Shown: positions 31,902-42,870, counted from the stretch's first letter. The stretch: 64,000 bases of DNA from Acestrorhynchus altus (GCA_034509495.1 CM067511.1:632618-696617), one strand, 5' to 3'. Notes: a model not told the origin generated them from the letters alone. Program-made: numbers and translations.

Positions 31902-33859
31902 TCAGTGCTGCTCCGAGTCGGAGTTGGAAGCCGCTTTCTCTTTTCCAGCTTCTGGCTGGGCTGTTTTTGTTGCTTTTTGTGTTTCCTGTTGCGCCCCCTG
32001 CAGCTCCTTGGCGGATGCAGGCCGCAGAATACACATGGCGGTTCGGCCCTCGTTTGTGAGCTTGGTTTTTGACACAAATCCCACTGGCACAGAGATCTTC
32101 TCCACCATCTGGTCCAAAACATTGTCCTACAGCCAGGAGGGAAAACAGCACGTTATTGATTAAAGACAAAAAGTATTAGGACGTTATTAAAGTTCTGAAA
32201 TCAAGGGTATTAAGAGTTTCTCCTGCTTGTTGGAGTAACTGTCTCTACTGTCCAGATCTTAAGTGTGTCTCAAGTTGTTTATGAGGAGCCATATCTGTAA
32301 AAGAGGCTTCATAATTTTCAATGATCTGAGAATTTCTATTCAACGTGACAATGCTTAAAAAACGTCCACCTAAACTGACAGGCCAGGCAAGGAGAGCACC
32401 AATTAGAGAAGCAGCTAACCAATGGTCACTCTGGAAGAGCTGCAGAGATCCACAGCTCAGGCCTTTGAAAGGTTCTACTTAGAATATGCCTGAGCAAGGA
32501 ACTTTTGAGGAACCACAATTGTTAAACTGCTGCGTCTGTGTGTGATGTGGAGAACAGTTCTCACCAAAGCTACGTCACTGCTGCCTCTTGATGCCTTCAG
32601 CGTCAGTCTGACGTGATATTTCTTGTCCAGCCAGTTTGCTGATTGCTTCATTTTAGTGTTCAGGTCGTGCGAGTTGATGTTGGAGAACAGGGTCAGTTCC
32701 TTTACCTGAACAAAGCCTGCAATTTGACTGTACCGGTCAAAAGTTTGGACACACTTGAATGAAAGTATTAGACATGAGTACTTTAGGATACTGATCAAAA
32801 TCTTGAGGCCAATTCCATTATACATGATGTGGACAAAAGTACTGGGACGCCTGCTCATTCACAGTTCATTAAAAATAGTCATGCTTTTTTTTCGTAACTG
32901 TCTCTACTGTCCACTGAAGACTACCAGAGTTTGGAGCATAGCTGTGAGGATCTGATTGAATTTAGCTAGAATTGTTTTAGTGAGGCCAGGGTCTTGGAAG
33001 AACACCACCCCACCTCCTCAACTCCCCAACTTCTCAACTCATCCCATGTGCAGTTACTTTAAGCTGCACCCGTTGCTGACACAGATGTGCAAATGCACAC
33101 AAACAGCTTGCCTAGTCCCTGTACTGCCAATAGAATAGGACTCTCTGAAGCAGATAAACAAACATGACTATTGTCTCCATGTCTAATACCTGGCTTGGAG
33201 TAGAGGGTATAAAGCCCCCCAGCATTGAGCTGTGGAACTGTGTTCTCTGGAATTATGAAGCTCCAGATAGTATTTGTGGGTGTTGGGGATGAAGTTGGGT
33301 AGAAATAATCCAATACTTTACCTTAATGCTCCTAATGATACTACTGTCATGCGATGCAATCAAATTCTCACAGCAGTGCTCAAAGATTGAACGGAAAGTA
33401 GTATTCATACACACCTGCAACCTTGGCTTTCTGCTTCTCCCGCTGCTTTATCTGCTCTTCATGAATCTGTTTCCCGCTCATGAGCTGAAAGACTGGCGGG
33501 TCAGAATGTTCATTTAGTGGGACCAGCTTCAGTCCTCTTTCATCCATCAACTTCAAAGCATTTGCCCTGTGCACCACACCCAAATCACTTCCATGCTCGT
33601 CCAGCAGCTGCAGGTGGCGCTCGCTGATCTTCCGGCCGACACTGCCAACGGTGCCTTTGGCTTTGGGGATGTGTTTCTTCTTCTTCTGGACTTTGCTCTC
33701 TGTGGTTTCCTTACTGTCCCCCACTGCTGTGGAGAAGTGGGTCCACGGTTGAAGGGCTATACCCAAGTAACCACCCGGGGCTCTGTAGGGTTGGGGTTTC
33801 GGTGGAAGTACAGCCCTGGCTGCATGACTCAGAAGCAACCTCAGACAACCGAGAGACAT
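31902..33859 (-). CDS. mtif3: Mitochondrial translation initiation factor IF-3, complete CDS in three exons
   Basis: MTIF3 binds the mitoribosomal small subunit, keeps it free of the large subunit and helps position the start codon with fMet-tRNA (family knowledge). Minus-strand exons: 33859-33415, 32716-32565, 32126-31902. All are GT-AG and in frame: 273 residues against 278 in human. Residues 1-45 are Arg/Leu-rich with no acidic residue (SLGCLRLLLSHAARAVLP), a good matrix-targeting peptide. A Lys-rich linker (KKKKHIPKAK, about 59-68) precedes the IF3 N-domain (VGRKISERHLQLLDEHG ... HRANALKLMDERGL, about 74-145). The IF3 C-domain starts VKELTLFSNINSHDLNTK and ends ...RTAMCILRPAS, then a charged 30-residue tail. 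An acceptor (TTTAACAG) ends 1 bp before the ATG, so a non-coding first exon lies upstream. The gene converges on gtf3a with 796 bp between stop codons, as in human. Confidence 0.95.
32163..32265 (+). mobile_element. GGACAAAAGTATTGGGACAC-family fragment in mtif3 intron 2
   Basis: AGACAAAAAGTATTAGGACG, AAATCAAGGGTATTAAGAG and TTGGAGTAACTGTCTCTACT. Left end only. Confidence 0.7.
32815..33400. mobile_element. Head-to-head pair of GGACAAAAGTATTGGGACAC elements in mtif3 intron 1
   Basis: The left part (32825-33025) is in plus sense (GTGGACAAAAGTACTGGGAC ... GAGGATCTGATTG). From about 33050 the rest is in minus sense (GCACCCGTTGCTGACACAGA, GCTTGCCTAGTCCCTG, TAAAGCCCCCCAGCATTGAG, TCTCACAGCAGTGCTC). 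The result is a large imperfect inverted repeat filling most of the 700-bp intron. Confidence 0.75.
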
Positions 33860-33900
33860 CCTGTTAAAGAGAACGAGACCTCAGTTCTATTTGTCTCCTA

Positions 33901-34479
33901 AAGGTGGACAAAATGGCAGAAGGATCTTCAGCATTAAGGCACATGGATCAGACTGGCATCAGAGAGTACTCAGAATTAATGTACTCTGATTCTATTGGCT
34001 GATCCTGAGCACTACGATACTCTGATCAGATCAGGCAACGTTCAGCATTTAATACTCAGATCTGATCACACCAGCTGAAACTCAGCAGTGGTGGATCGGA
34101 CTGGTAATGTTTGATTGGTTAAGCATGATGGGACTCGGATTGGTTTCAGATAACCATCGACACCAAGATAATGGGATCAGACTGGTATGAGTGGATAATC
34201 CGCATCAGGATAGTTACTGGTCAATAAGTGTTAAGACACTAGATGAAACTGGACATTAAGGTATTGAAATTGAATCGATGATATTCTGATTTTGTAGAAA
34301 CATCTCAAAGGTTACTGGAGCTCTATGGCACTCCATAGAGCTCCAATAACTCTTGTTATTGGTTGATATTAAGGATTTAACTACTCTGACCAGATCAGGT
34401 GTCTGCCTCAGGACCCTAATGCCTGCACTGGCCTGCACTGACCTGACCCTTCAGTAACACCATCTCACTTTCTGGTTCT
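33901..34479. other. mtif3 5' intron (putative), degenerate repeat
   Basis: Sequence rich in recurring ACTCTGATCAGATCAG and GGATCAGACTGG words about every 45-60 bp, probably an old tandem repeat. No exon seen. Confidence 0.45.
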
Positions 34480-34840
34480 ATAATTACAGACTGTAATGCA
34501 ATGTTCCTCTGCATACTTTATCCTCCTCCTCTCACCCTGATCTTCAATGCTCAGGACCACCACTGGACAGTGTCCTGAGATTCCTGTCACAAGGTGGAGC
34601 AACTAGAGTGGGCAGTGAGTGGACACAGTGTTTAAACACTCCAGCACCACTGCTGTGTCTGATCCACTGGAACCAGCTCAACACACACTAACACACCACC
34701 ACGTCAGTGTGACTGCAGTGCTGAGAATGACCCACCACCCACATCATAGCTGCTCTGTGGTGGTCCTGTGGGGTCCTGGTGTGTCCTGCGGTAATCCTGG
34801 GGGGTCCTGACCACTGGAGATGAGAGTCGAAACCAAACTG
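34480..34840 (+). mobile_element. GCTGAGAATGACCCA-family repeat, copy 3
   Basis: CTCACCCTGATCTTCAATG, GTTTAAACACTCCAGCACCA, CTGCTGTGTCTGATCCACTG, AGTGCTGAGAATGACCCACC and GTGGTGGTCCTGTGGGGTCC in plus sense. Confidence 0.75.
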
Positions 34841-34856
34841 TAGCACAGCTTCACCA

Positions 34857-34999
34857 GCTCACATTTGCTTTCGGGCGGAAAAGTCCAGAATGAAGCTCAG
34901 CTTTTATAAACACATGATTACCAGCGACCTCTGCGCGCAGCGCGGGAGTGACGTGTGCGCACAATGATGACGCACACAGTCTGGTATTTGTAGTTTTTC
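34857..34999 (-). promoter_or_regulatory. Probable mtif3 promoter and 5' UTR exon
   Basis: Local CpG-rich patch (CTCTGCGCGCAGCGCGGGAG, GTGACGTGTGCGCAC, GATGACGCACAC) with CRE-like and NRF1-like words, and on the minus strand AACTACAAATACCAGA, close to the ZNF143/SBS motif common in housekeeping promoters. A minus-strand donor AAAT|GTGAGC at 34863/34862 could end the non-coding exon that the acceptor before the mtif3 ATG demands. Confidence 0.45.
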
Positions 35000-35049
35000 T
35001 TTTCTTCTTTTTTTCTTTTTCATTAAGAAATATTACAACGAATCAGAAA

Positions 35050-35257
35050 GTGACTTCAGTGCCAAATAGTATTTAATAAAAATAAAATCTGATTAAAAAA
35101 ATATGATAATATAATAAATATAACATTAACAAACAATAATACGTTTAATATAATAACAACAACAACAACAATAATAATAATAATAATAATAATAATAAGA
35201 AATATACTAAAATATAAGAATATAATAATAATAAACAACAACAACAACAACAACAAC

Positions 35258-35292
<35 letters not shown>

Positions 35293-35325
35293 TTTTTTTT
35301 ATTTATTCAGTATAAACATTTAAAC
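35050..35325 (+). repeat. (AAT)n/(AAC)n low-complexity tract, left block
   Basis: AAT runs at about 35171-35200 and 35259-35290, with ACA runs around 35152-35170 and 35235-35260. Minus-strand Leu/Ile frames are artefacts. Confidence 0.95.
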
Positions 35326-35334
35326 TCCCATTAA

Positions 35335-35660
35335 AATAAGCGTTATGTAATAAAGTCCGGAGTCCAGTTAAACCAGTAAGTCCAGTATGTGTGCTCAGAG
35401 GGCGGAGGGCATTTTCTCATGGAGCTGAGAGTGAAAAGAAGAAACTGTGAGAAAGACTTTTAAAGTGAATTCTTTGGACATTAGGAGCAGATAAAGAGAT
35501 GAAGGGCTGCGGGGGGACGAGGAGGCTGTGTTTGGGACAGAAGCGCTCAGCTGTGATTAACTCGGCCTGACAGTCTGACCCGCAGCACGCGCTCCGTCAC
35601 ACCCGCAGACACGCCCCCCTGCGCTGTGATTGGCTACGAGTCAGACCTTAACCTTCCTGA
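35335..35660. promoter_or_regulatory. GC-rich unique island between AAT blocks
   Basis: Repeat-free sequence between AAT tracts with GC-box-like GAGGGCGGAGGG and ACACGCCCCCCTGCG and an inverted CCAAT box (GTGATTGGCTACGAG). It looks like a small promoter or enhancer, but no exon is visible on either side. Confidence 0.35.
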
Positions 35661-35674
35661 TAAAAACAACAACC

Positions 35675-35678
35675 AATC

Positions 35679-35741
<63 letters not shown>

Positions 35742-35887
35742 GCAAAACAATAAAGCATTATTATTAATAACAATAATAATAATAATAATAATAGCAAAAC
35801 AATAAAGCATTAATAATAATAATAAAAATAATAATAAAGCATTAAATAATAATAATAATAATAATATCAAAAAATAAAGCATTAATA

Positions 35888-35919
<32 letters not shown>

Positions 35920-36130
35920 GAACAATAATAATAATAATAAAATAACATTAATAAATAATACCAAAATAATAAAAATAATTAATAGCACATAATAACACAG
36001 TAATAATAAAACATTAAATAATAATAATTATTATGGTAGTTTTTGTTTTATGTATATGAATATAACAACAACAACGATACTACTACTACTACTACTACTA
36101 CTACTAATAATAATAATAATAATAACAATT
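35675..36130 (+). repeat. (AAT)n tract with a duplicated GCAAAACAATAAAGCATTA spacer
   Basis: Several long AAT runs separated by copies of GCAAAACAATAAAGCATTA (35742, 35794 and partial ones), then an ACT run at 36078-36105. The 104-codon Tyr/Leu frame is spurious. Confidence 0.95.
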
Positions 36131-36589
36131 ATACAAATATACTATTACAACAACAGTAGTATTTGTACCAAGTAGCACTTTTTCATTGACCCATCATAAG
36201 TAATTATTAGAATAACAATTATAGTTGTTTTTTATGATAAATTCCTATGAGTTAATAAAGTGACAGATATTACACATATGTAATATATGATGTTATAGCA
36301 GATGTCACTGAAAATATTTTATAAATTTTATGTGAAAATGTATTTTTTAATAGTTGAGCTGTATTAGTTGTAAAGAATACTTCAGTGAAACACCTGCACT
36401 CCCAAACTTTTACGGACAGCGCAGAACCATGCTTTCATACGATCACTGTTTCAGTATTTTTACCAGTACATTGACCCAATTGGAGCCTGGGAAGGCGGGG
36501 TTTGACAGTATTAATGTAGACCACAAGGCTGACTGTTGTGTGTTCTCTTATACACCCTCAGAGACCCCCTGCAGAGTCCTACACCCAAA

Positions 36590-36970
36590 TTGATCAACAT
36601 TCAACAACGTTCTTTTCCTCATAATTCTCCCAAAATGCACCTCGCTGCTTTGATCACAAGTTATTCCCAGAGGAACTCTGGCATTCCAGCTGAAAGGGCC
36701 CACAGGCTTTTTTCTCCTGAAGGCCCTTTATCTGCCCAGCGTTTATCTGCAGCTCCCTGATGGACAAAAGTCCTTTCTGCTGCTCTCCTGAGGAAGCCTC
36801 TGTGAAAGGCACGGAGGCGGACGAGTTGGTTTTAGATGGTTTTGTTTACTTTCTTTTTGTTTACTGGTGTTTATGTTTATGCTCTTTGGCACGATGCCAG
36901 CAGACTGAGCAGGAACCTCATTTTTACACAGATTGGTGAATTAAACACGAGCAGGCCATCAGTAAACAAT
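36590..36970. promoter_or_regulatory. Candidate conserved non-coding element
   Basis: Repeat-free, balanced composition. Contains TTTGATCACAAGTTATTCCC, GGCATTCCAGCTGAAAGGGC, CTGAAGGCCCTTTATCTGCC and CCAGCGTTTATCTGCAGC (two TTATCTGC words 18 bp apart, GATA/MEIS-like). Confidence 0.4.
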
Positions 36971-37292
36971 ATAAGAGGTTTAAAATGAGAGTGTTTGGGC
37001 TCCAGTGGGCGAGGCGAGGCGGCTGACCCCATGACTCGGGTCCTGCTCCTATAGAAACAGTAAGTCTGGAGATTTTACACTCAGATGAGCAGCAATAGAT
37101 TAATTTGTTTAATGCTGACACTGACAAAGAGCTGCTAATCTGCACCCTCTACAATGGCTTTAGATACAGAGTCTCAGAGACACCCCCAACCACCCCATAT
37201 TACCCCACCTGCCCCGCTACAGGTGCATTTTCTGCCCTCCGTGGCACCCTGGCACAGGACAATGCAGAAAAGATGGGGTCCAGGGTCATTCT

Positions 37293-37293
<1 letters not shown>

Positions 37294-37345
<52 letters not shown>

Positions 37346-37614
37346 GGGGTGAGGGGCAGGTGGAGTTCTTATGAGGCTGATGAAGCAGAGAGAGAGAGAC
37401 AGAGAGATGAAATAAAAAAGAGAGGAAAAAGTGGGATATAGTGAAAATGAGGGAGAGAGAGATACAGATGGATAGATAGAGAGAGTGAGAGAGCGAGAGA
37501 GAGAGAGAGAGAGAGTGAGTGAGAGAGAGAGAGAGAGACTGAGAGAGACAGAGTGAGAGAGCGAGAGAGAGAGAGAGCGAGAGAGAGAGAGACAGAGAGA
37601 CAGAGAGAGAGACT

Positions 37615-37645
<31 letters not shown>

Positions 37646-37665
37646 CAAGAGAGACAGAGAGAGGC
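37294..37665 (+). repeat. (GT)n followed by long imperfect (GA)n tract
   Basis: GT run at 37294-37337, then about 275 bp of GA-rich sequence with CAGA and TGAG interruptions to 37662. Long Ser/Leu and Arg/Glu frames on both strands are artefacts. A Tc1-like scrap (KHSGGSIVVW on the minus strand) follows at 37680-37716. Confidence 0.95.
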
Positions 37666-37754
37666 GTTTGACAGTTGTGAATCCCAAACCACGATACTAC
37701 CTCCACTGTGTTTCACAGATGGGATAAGTTATGCAGTTTTCCATAAATAAATCC

Positions 37755-37840
37755 GTTATCAATGAAACAGGCCACGCCCACTCACACCTGATTGTCTCCC
37801 ACTGACTGAAAACACCTGATTCTGATTTCAGATCCTAAAT
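37755..37840 (+). mobile_element. Dispersed repeat (AACAGGCCACGCCCACTCAC family), copy 1
   Basis: GAAACAGGCCACGCCCACTC, CTGATTGTCTCCCACTGACT and ACACCTGATTCTGATTTCA recur with few changes at 52685-52765. Confidence 0.7.
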
Positions 37841-38094
37841 CCCAGCCAGACACATCTTTATGATATATTATTGATTATGTTGGCGTGGTTTCCAGGCCTG
37901 TAACCAGTTACGACGGACACAGTAAAGCTGTTATGATGGAGGAGGAAAGTTCGGGGCTGGACTCCGACTCCATTCACAGGCCGAGGTCTTCTCAGCAGCT
38001 ACTGTTTAGGTGGAGAAAGAAGGTCCTGAATAGGAGGAGCTGGAGACTCATTCAGAAAGCAGCAGGTGGATGATTGTACATGGTTGATTGCACG

Positions 38095-38345
38095 CTCACG
38101 CACCAGACAGAATGAAGATATAAAAGATGCCCTCGCAGAAAGAGCATTCACCAAAAACACCAACGTCCAGATCTGCTCAGCTAATTAGGCCCCAAACAAA
38201 CAAACGCTTCTCTTTTACAAGCTTCTCCCTCCACAGTTTCTTCATCTCTGTCCCTGTAAAGACCTTTTCCTGCTGATTTAACTCTTTGTGTGACAGTCAA
38301 ACAGCCACTAGGGAGACAAGCCGCCACTAATTAGTGTCGAATTGA
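38095..38345. promoter_or_regulatory. Candidate conserved non-coding element
   Basis: Repeat-free block with CAGCTAATTAGGCCCCAAAC, CTTTTCCTGCTGATTTAACT, GTGTGACAGTCAAACAGCC and CGCCACTAATTAGTGTCG. Two CTAATTAG homeodomain palindromes bracket it about 130 bp apart. Confidence 0.4.
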
Positions 38346-38359
38346 CAAACCGTTAAACA

Positions 38360-38530
38360 ACTTTCGAGATTTAAAAATATTCAAACGTATTCAAAAATAA
38401 TTAAGAATGATTCAGAACAAAAATTTAGAATAATTCTGAATAATTCTGAATAATTCAAAAGTGTCTAATATTATTCAGAAGAATTCAAAATAATTCTGAA
38501 TAATTCCAAAAAAAATATTTTCAAAAATTT
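38360..38530 (+). repeat. AATAATTCTGAATAATTC short tandem repeat
   Basis: AT-rich 11-22 bp units (TTCAGAATAATTCAAA) in a degenerate array. Confidence 0.75.
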
Positions 38531-38896
38531 CATTTTATAAACTTTTTTCATCCACTTATAATTAATGAAGAACAATTCAATGGAAAATGTAAAAACTAGG
38601 ACTAGGATTACAATAAACAAAATAACATTTTCTTAAAAAATGATCATTTTGTTTTAGAAGGCAAAATAAAATGAAATGTTCATAAGTTGATCAAATATAA
38701 GTTCATTTTATATAAATATATATAATTTTTCCTTTGGATTCTGAGCACTTTTGAGATATTTTGAGTCTTTATAGTGACATATAAAGAGAAAAATAACCTT
38801 TAAAACACTCTGAAATCTTCAGCATCAGCTACAAACATTTTTATAACATTTTTAAAAACCAAAAAAAGGTTTACAAAGAGACAATCATGTTCAAAC

Positions 38897-38998
38897 CACC
38901 GAAACACCGAACTGACCCTCACAGAGTAAACCACCGAAACACCGAACTGACCCTCACAGAGTAAACCACCGAAACACCGAACTTACCCTCACAGAGTC
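38897..38998 (+). repeat. 35-bp tandem repeat, three copies
   Basis: Three near-identical copies of ACCACCGAAACACCGAACTG + ACCCTCACAGAGTAA. Only one base differs in the third copy before it fades. Confidence 0.9.
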
Positions 38999-39029
38999 CA
39001 GTACTGAAGCCCACAGCAACAGTGTCAAA

Positions 39030-39320
39030 CAAAGACCAAATGTTTGTGGACACCCCTTCTAATTCAGCATTCCGCTACTTTAAGTTGCACCCATTGCTGA
39101 CACAGATGTGCAAATGCACACACAGCTGGTCTAGTCCCTGTAGAGAAGTACTGCCAATAGAATAGGACTCTCTGGAGCAGATAAACAGTCATGACTCTAT
39201 TGTCTCCATGTCTAATAGCAGGTGTTCTCTGGAACGATGGAGCTCCATACAGAACTTTTGGGATGAGCTGGGGAGTCGGGAATCAGGCGAAGTGATGATC
39301 ATCCAACATCCATAACACGA
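39030..39320 (-). mobile_element. GGACAAAAGTATTGGGACAC-family element, reverse copy
   Basis: Begins with the opposite terminus (CAAATGTTTGTGGACACCC) and continues CACCCATTGCTGACACAGAT, GCTGGTCTAGTCCCTG, TCTCCATGTCTAATAGC, GGAACGATGGAGCTCCATAC. The far end is missing. Confidence 0.75.
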
Positions 39321-39739
39321 CCGAATATGTGATGTTCTTACCCAGAGGTCTTCGGGGTCAATCACGTTACACAGGTTGGAGGACGTGGAGTTCGGGAGAG
39401 AATGTGAAGTCCGAGAAGTCTGCTATTGAGTGGCGAAACAAACACTAGTCTGTTATGGTTAAAGGTGGTGTTTTCCACTTCACTAACCAACCACACTGAC
39501 AACAATCACACAAATGGTGCAGTGTGACTGAAAACCAGTGGCCTAAGGAGTGTCCGAGTATCGCAGGCTTCTCAGGATTCGTCGGCTCTCGAACGAGAAC
39601 TCCAGTGGCCTCCTGTCCCTCGAGCATTAACAAACCTGTGAGAAATGAAATAAAGAAATAAATAATAAACTTCATCTGCCCACCAACACACTGCACTCCC
39701 AACACACTCCAGGTGACACACACCGTCACTTCAGCAGGC

Positions 39740-40135
39740 CTCTAACTGTTTTTAATCCAAATAAAATCAAGGCTAATGTTTCATTACCTGATATTTTTTA
39801 CATAATGATCCTTGTTCCGTGGGCAGGCACGATTTTTTTTGTATTAACGTAATTAGCTGCCACTCAGCGGACACAGGGTCTGCGAGGTCTAATTGCCCCC
39901 ACGGCATGATGGGAAATAGCGTCAGGGTGTCGCAACGGGCAGGGGCCGCCGAGGGCCCCGAGCAGAGGCGGATAATTACAGGATGAATTTCACTTTAATA
40001 CACGCTGAGCTGTGCGCGGAAATGCAGATAGCAGAGCTTTCTGCCTAATGGCTCCTGCCTCTGGAGCCACTTGAGAGCAGGAATGATCTGAAAGAGCGTT
40101 TAATTAACACATGCTCTATGATCCAGAGAGGGAGA
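39740..40135. promoter_or_regulatory. Strong candidate conserved non-coding element
   Basis: Repeat-free block full of homeodomain-type words: TTTTTAATCCAAATAAAATC, AACGTAATTAGCTGCCACTC, GGTCTAATTGCCCCCACGGC, GGCGGATAATTACAGGATG and GCGTTTAATTAACACATGC. Composition shifts abruptly from the flanks. No open frame crosses it. Confidence 0.5.
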
Positions 40136-41120
40136 GGGAGGGCAGGGACGCGAGAGGCAGTGTGTGTGAGTGTGGGTAGTCAGAGATAATGTGAAAATAG
40201 AGGCAGTGCGGGAGAGGAGACGGATTGGGGTGAAAAGCTGGAGAGGTGAACAGAACATGAAACATTTCCCATGTGCATATTTTTCATATGCAAACAACAC
40301 CAGTCTTCTCACTTTTTTCTCTCCCTTCACCAGAACGCACGATTCAGCGAGGCTGTCCATCGTTAAACGCTTCGTTCGCTCTGATACTGTGTTACTATGT
40401 GTTATGTATTCATTGCAGGAACGCTGGTTGGGTGTAGGTGGGTGTTAAAGGGGTAGTTCCCGTGAAAATCAAACTTACGTAATATTTTTGTTACAGCGGA
40501 GACCGAGTTCGGCCCTGGAGCCGCGAGTGCTGGGATAAGCAGAGGACAAGGTCCTGTGGGGTCATTGTTTCATTATTATTCAGGGTCTATGATCAAATGG
40601 TTACTGCACTACTGACCTTTTCAAACGACTGACAGAGTGGACAGACCATAGCCATAAATAGTTTGTCATTTTAGGCCAAACAAACTACACCAACCTATTA
40701 AAACAGCCCCCAGAATTGGTCTTGAGGTCTAGACGTCAAACGTACGGACATTTTATCTCCATGTGAACAATACTTACAGACGGAGGTGAAATAACTAAAC
40801 ACATGAGCCTGATGAAGTGTCTTAAACATCATTTCTTAAAACATAACGACAGAAATGCACTTTTCTTGTGAGGAAAAAGTTATTTAAACCTCACACATTA
40901 GTTTGGTTTGCTCTTGATTGTTGAAGTGAGTGGGATTGACATGGAAAAATCCAAAGCGAAGGGAAGGAATTTGATTAGAACTCATCCCTTCGACCATCCA
41001 AAAAATAATGTACAATAGAAATTATTGGAGAATATTTTAAACAACTGCAAAATTGGCCTCTCGTTTGAGAGAGAACACCTACACAAAGACCAGGGCTGTC
41101 ACTAAACACCAACTATGAAT
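40136..41120. other. Intergenic, no gene seen
   Basis: Mixed sequence without clear repeats. Open frames of about 90 codons on both strands near 40100-40450 show no similarity or splice sites. Confidence 0.5.
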
Positions 41121-41673
41121 GAGGATGATGATGATGATGAGGATGATGATGAGGATGATGATGATGATGATGAGGATGATGATGATGATGATGATGATGA
41201 GGATGAGGATGAGGATGATGATGATGATGAGGATGATGAGGATGATGATGATGAGGATGAGGATGATGATGAGGATGATGATGATGAGGATGAGGATGAT
41301 GATGAGGATGATGAGGATGATGATGAGGATGATGATGATGATGAGGATGATGATGATGAGGATGAGGATGAGGATGATGAGGATGATGATGATGATGATG
41401 ATGATGAGGATGAGGATGATGATGATGATGAGGATGATGAGGATGATGATGATGAGGATGAGGATGATGATGAGGATGATGATGAGGAGGATGAGGATGA
41501 TGATGAGGATGATGAGGATGATGAGGATGATGATGATGAGGATGAGGATGATGATGATGAGGATGATGATGAAGATGAAGATGAGGATGATGAGGATGAT
41601 GATGAGGATGAGGATGATGATGATGAGGATGATGATGATGATGATGATGAGGATGAGGATGATGAGGGCGATG

Positions 41674-41710
<37 letters not shown>

Positions 41711-41718
41711 GGATGATG

Positions 41719-41749
<31 letters not shown>

Positions 41750-41750
41750 A
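41121..41750 (+). repeat. (GAT/GAG)n trinucleotide array, 630 bp, phase-perfect
   Basis: About 210 triplets, nearly all GAT or GAG (a few GAA, one GGC), with no indel that breaks the triplet phase. It therefore reads open in several frames as Asp/Glu, Met/Arg or Ile/Leu. There is no homology or gene context; it is treated as a microsatellite. Confidence 0.95.
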
Positions 41751-42115
41751 TGTACAGTTCTGTGATGTAAAATGGTTGTGTCTTATGTATTTAGCAGTCA
41801 GCTGTAGATACCTTAGCAACTTCAGGACATCTTTTTGGACATCTATACCATGTGTGTATAGATTTGTCATTACCGTATGTGTATAGCATTGTTATTACAG
41901 TATGTATATATATATATATATGTGTATAGATTGTTCATAACCGTAAGTGTACAGCATGTCATACCCATATGTGTAGCATTGTCCTAACCGTATGTGTGTA
42001 TACAGTTGTCATTGTCATTGTGTTTATAGTTATTGCTCTGCATATGTGTGTGTATGGTTATGAGTGTGTAGTGGATTGTTTTAGTTTTGTGACTGCTGTA
42101 TGTATCTGTGAGAGC

Positions 42116-42118
<3 letters not shown>

Positions 42119-42178
<60 letters not shown>

Positions 42179-42222
42179 GAGCTGGTGTGTGTAGATCTGT
42201 AGAACACTCTTGGCAATGAGTA

Positions 42223-42268
<46 letters not shown>
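42119..42268 (+). repeat. (GT)n and (CT)n microsatellites
   Basis: GT run at 42119-42175 and CT run at about 42228-42268, directly left of the 42.3 kb candidate conserved element. Confidence 0.95.
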
Positions 42269-42269
<1 letters not shown>

Positions 42270-42289
42270 CTCCACTCTGTTGGAGCTAA

Positions 42290-42870
42290 AAGCCCTGGAA
42301 CGGGCCGGTAATTGCCCAATTAGGCCTGTCGCTCTGCGGCCTGCTCCGCGCTCCCCGCGCCTCCACGCCACCGCCGCACCGATAATTGGGCTGAAAGCAA
42401 ACGAACGGCCGGCAGACAAACAAGCTACTAGAAAATAATTACTTGGAGTGTTTCTTTTCAGTTGCTGTACAGCGGATTTCATTATGGTGAATAGCCACTA
42501 AAGCCTGCTCGAAAAGCTGGTAGTTGTCATTTTCATGGAGACTTGATAATGACATTAATTTGTCTTAATGGCTGGTTCTATTGTTATAAATAGGAAAATG
42601 AGCTGAAATTGTCGTTGCCGTGGCGAGCAGAAGGGGCCTCCACCGCGCTCCCGGCGGACATGAAGAGATAAATTGGTGTGCTTGTCAAATTTCCAATAAT
42701 TTGTTATGTGGACCATGAGTAATGCCAGTGCCATTAATGCTCATTTTCCCCCAAATTCATTACTGCCCTTTTTTCCTTTTTATGTTTCTAATACCTGCAG
42801 CCCATTTCTCTGCGCTCAAGTGCCTCCATGAGGACTAAACTTACCGGCCTGCTGCTGGAGGAAAAACACA
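42290..42870. promoter_or_regulatory. Best candidate conserved non-coding element in the window
   Basis: About 580 bp with no internal repeats, alternating AT- and GC-rich words and many homeodomain/SOX-like sites: GGTAATTGCCCAATTAGGCC, CCGATAATTGGGCTGAAAGC, AAAATAATTACTTGGAG, AATGACATTAATTTGTC, TCTATTGTTATAAATAG, TTTCCAATAATTTGTTATG and GTGCCATTAATGCTCATTTT. This texture is what long vertebrate developmental enhancers look like. No open frame or splice site fits an exon. Confidence 0.55.

Noticed and set aside
37200..37716. Ser/Leu-rich frames of 115-168 codons on the minus strand
   Set aside because: Product of the GA microsatellite; no domain.
41079..41886. Open frames of 216-263 codons (Asp/Glu, Met/Arg and Ile/Leu repeats) on both strands
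   Set aside because: They are the same GAT/GAG microsatellite read in different frames; no splice sites, promoter or similarity.
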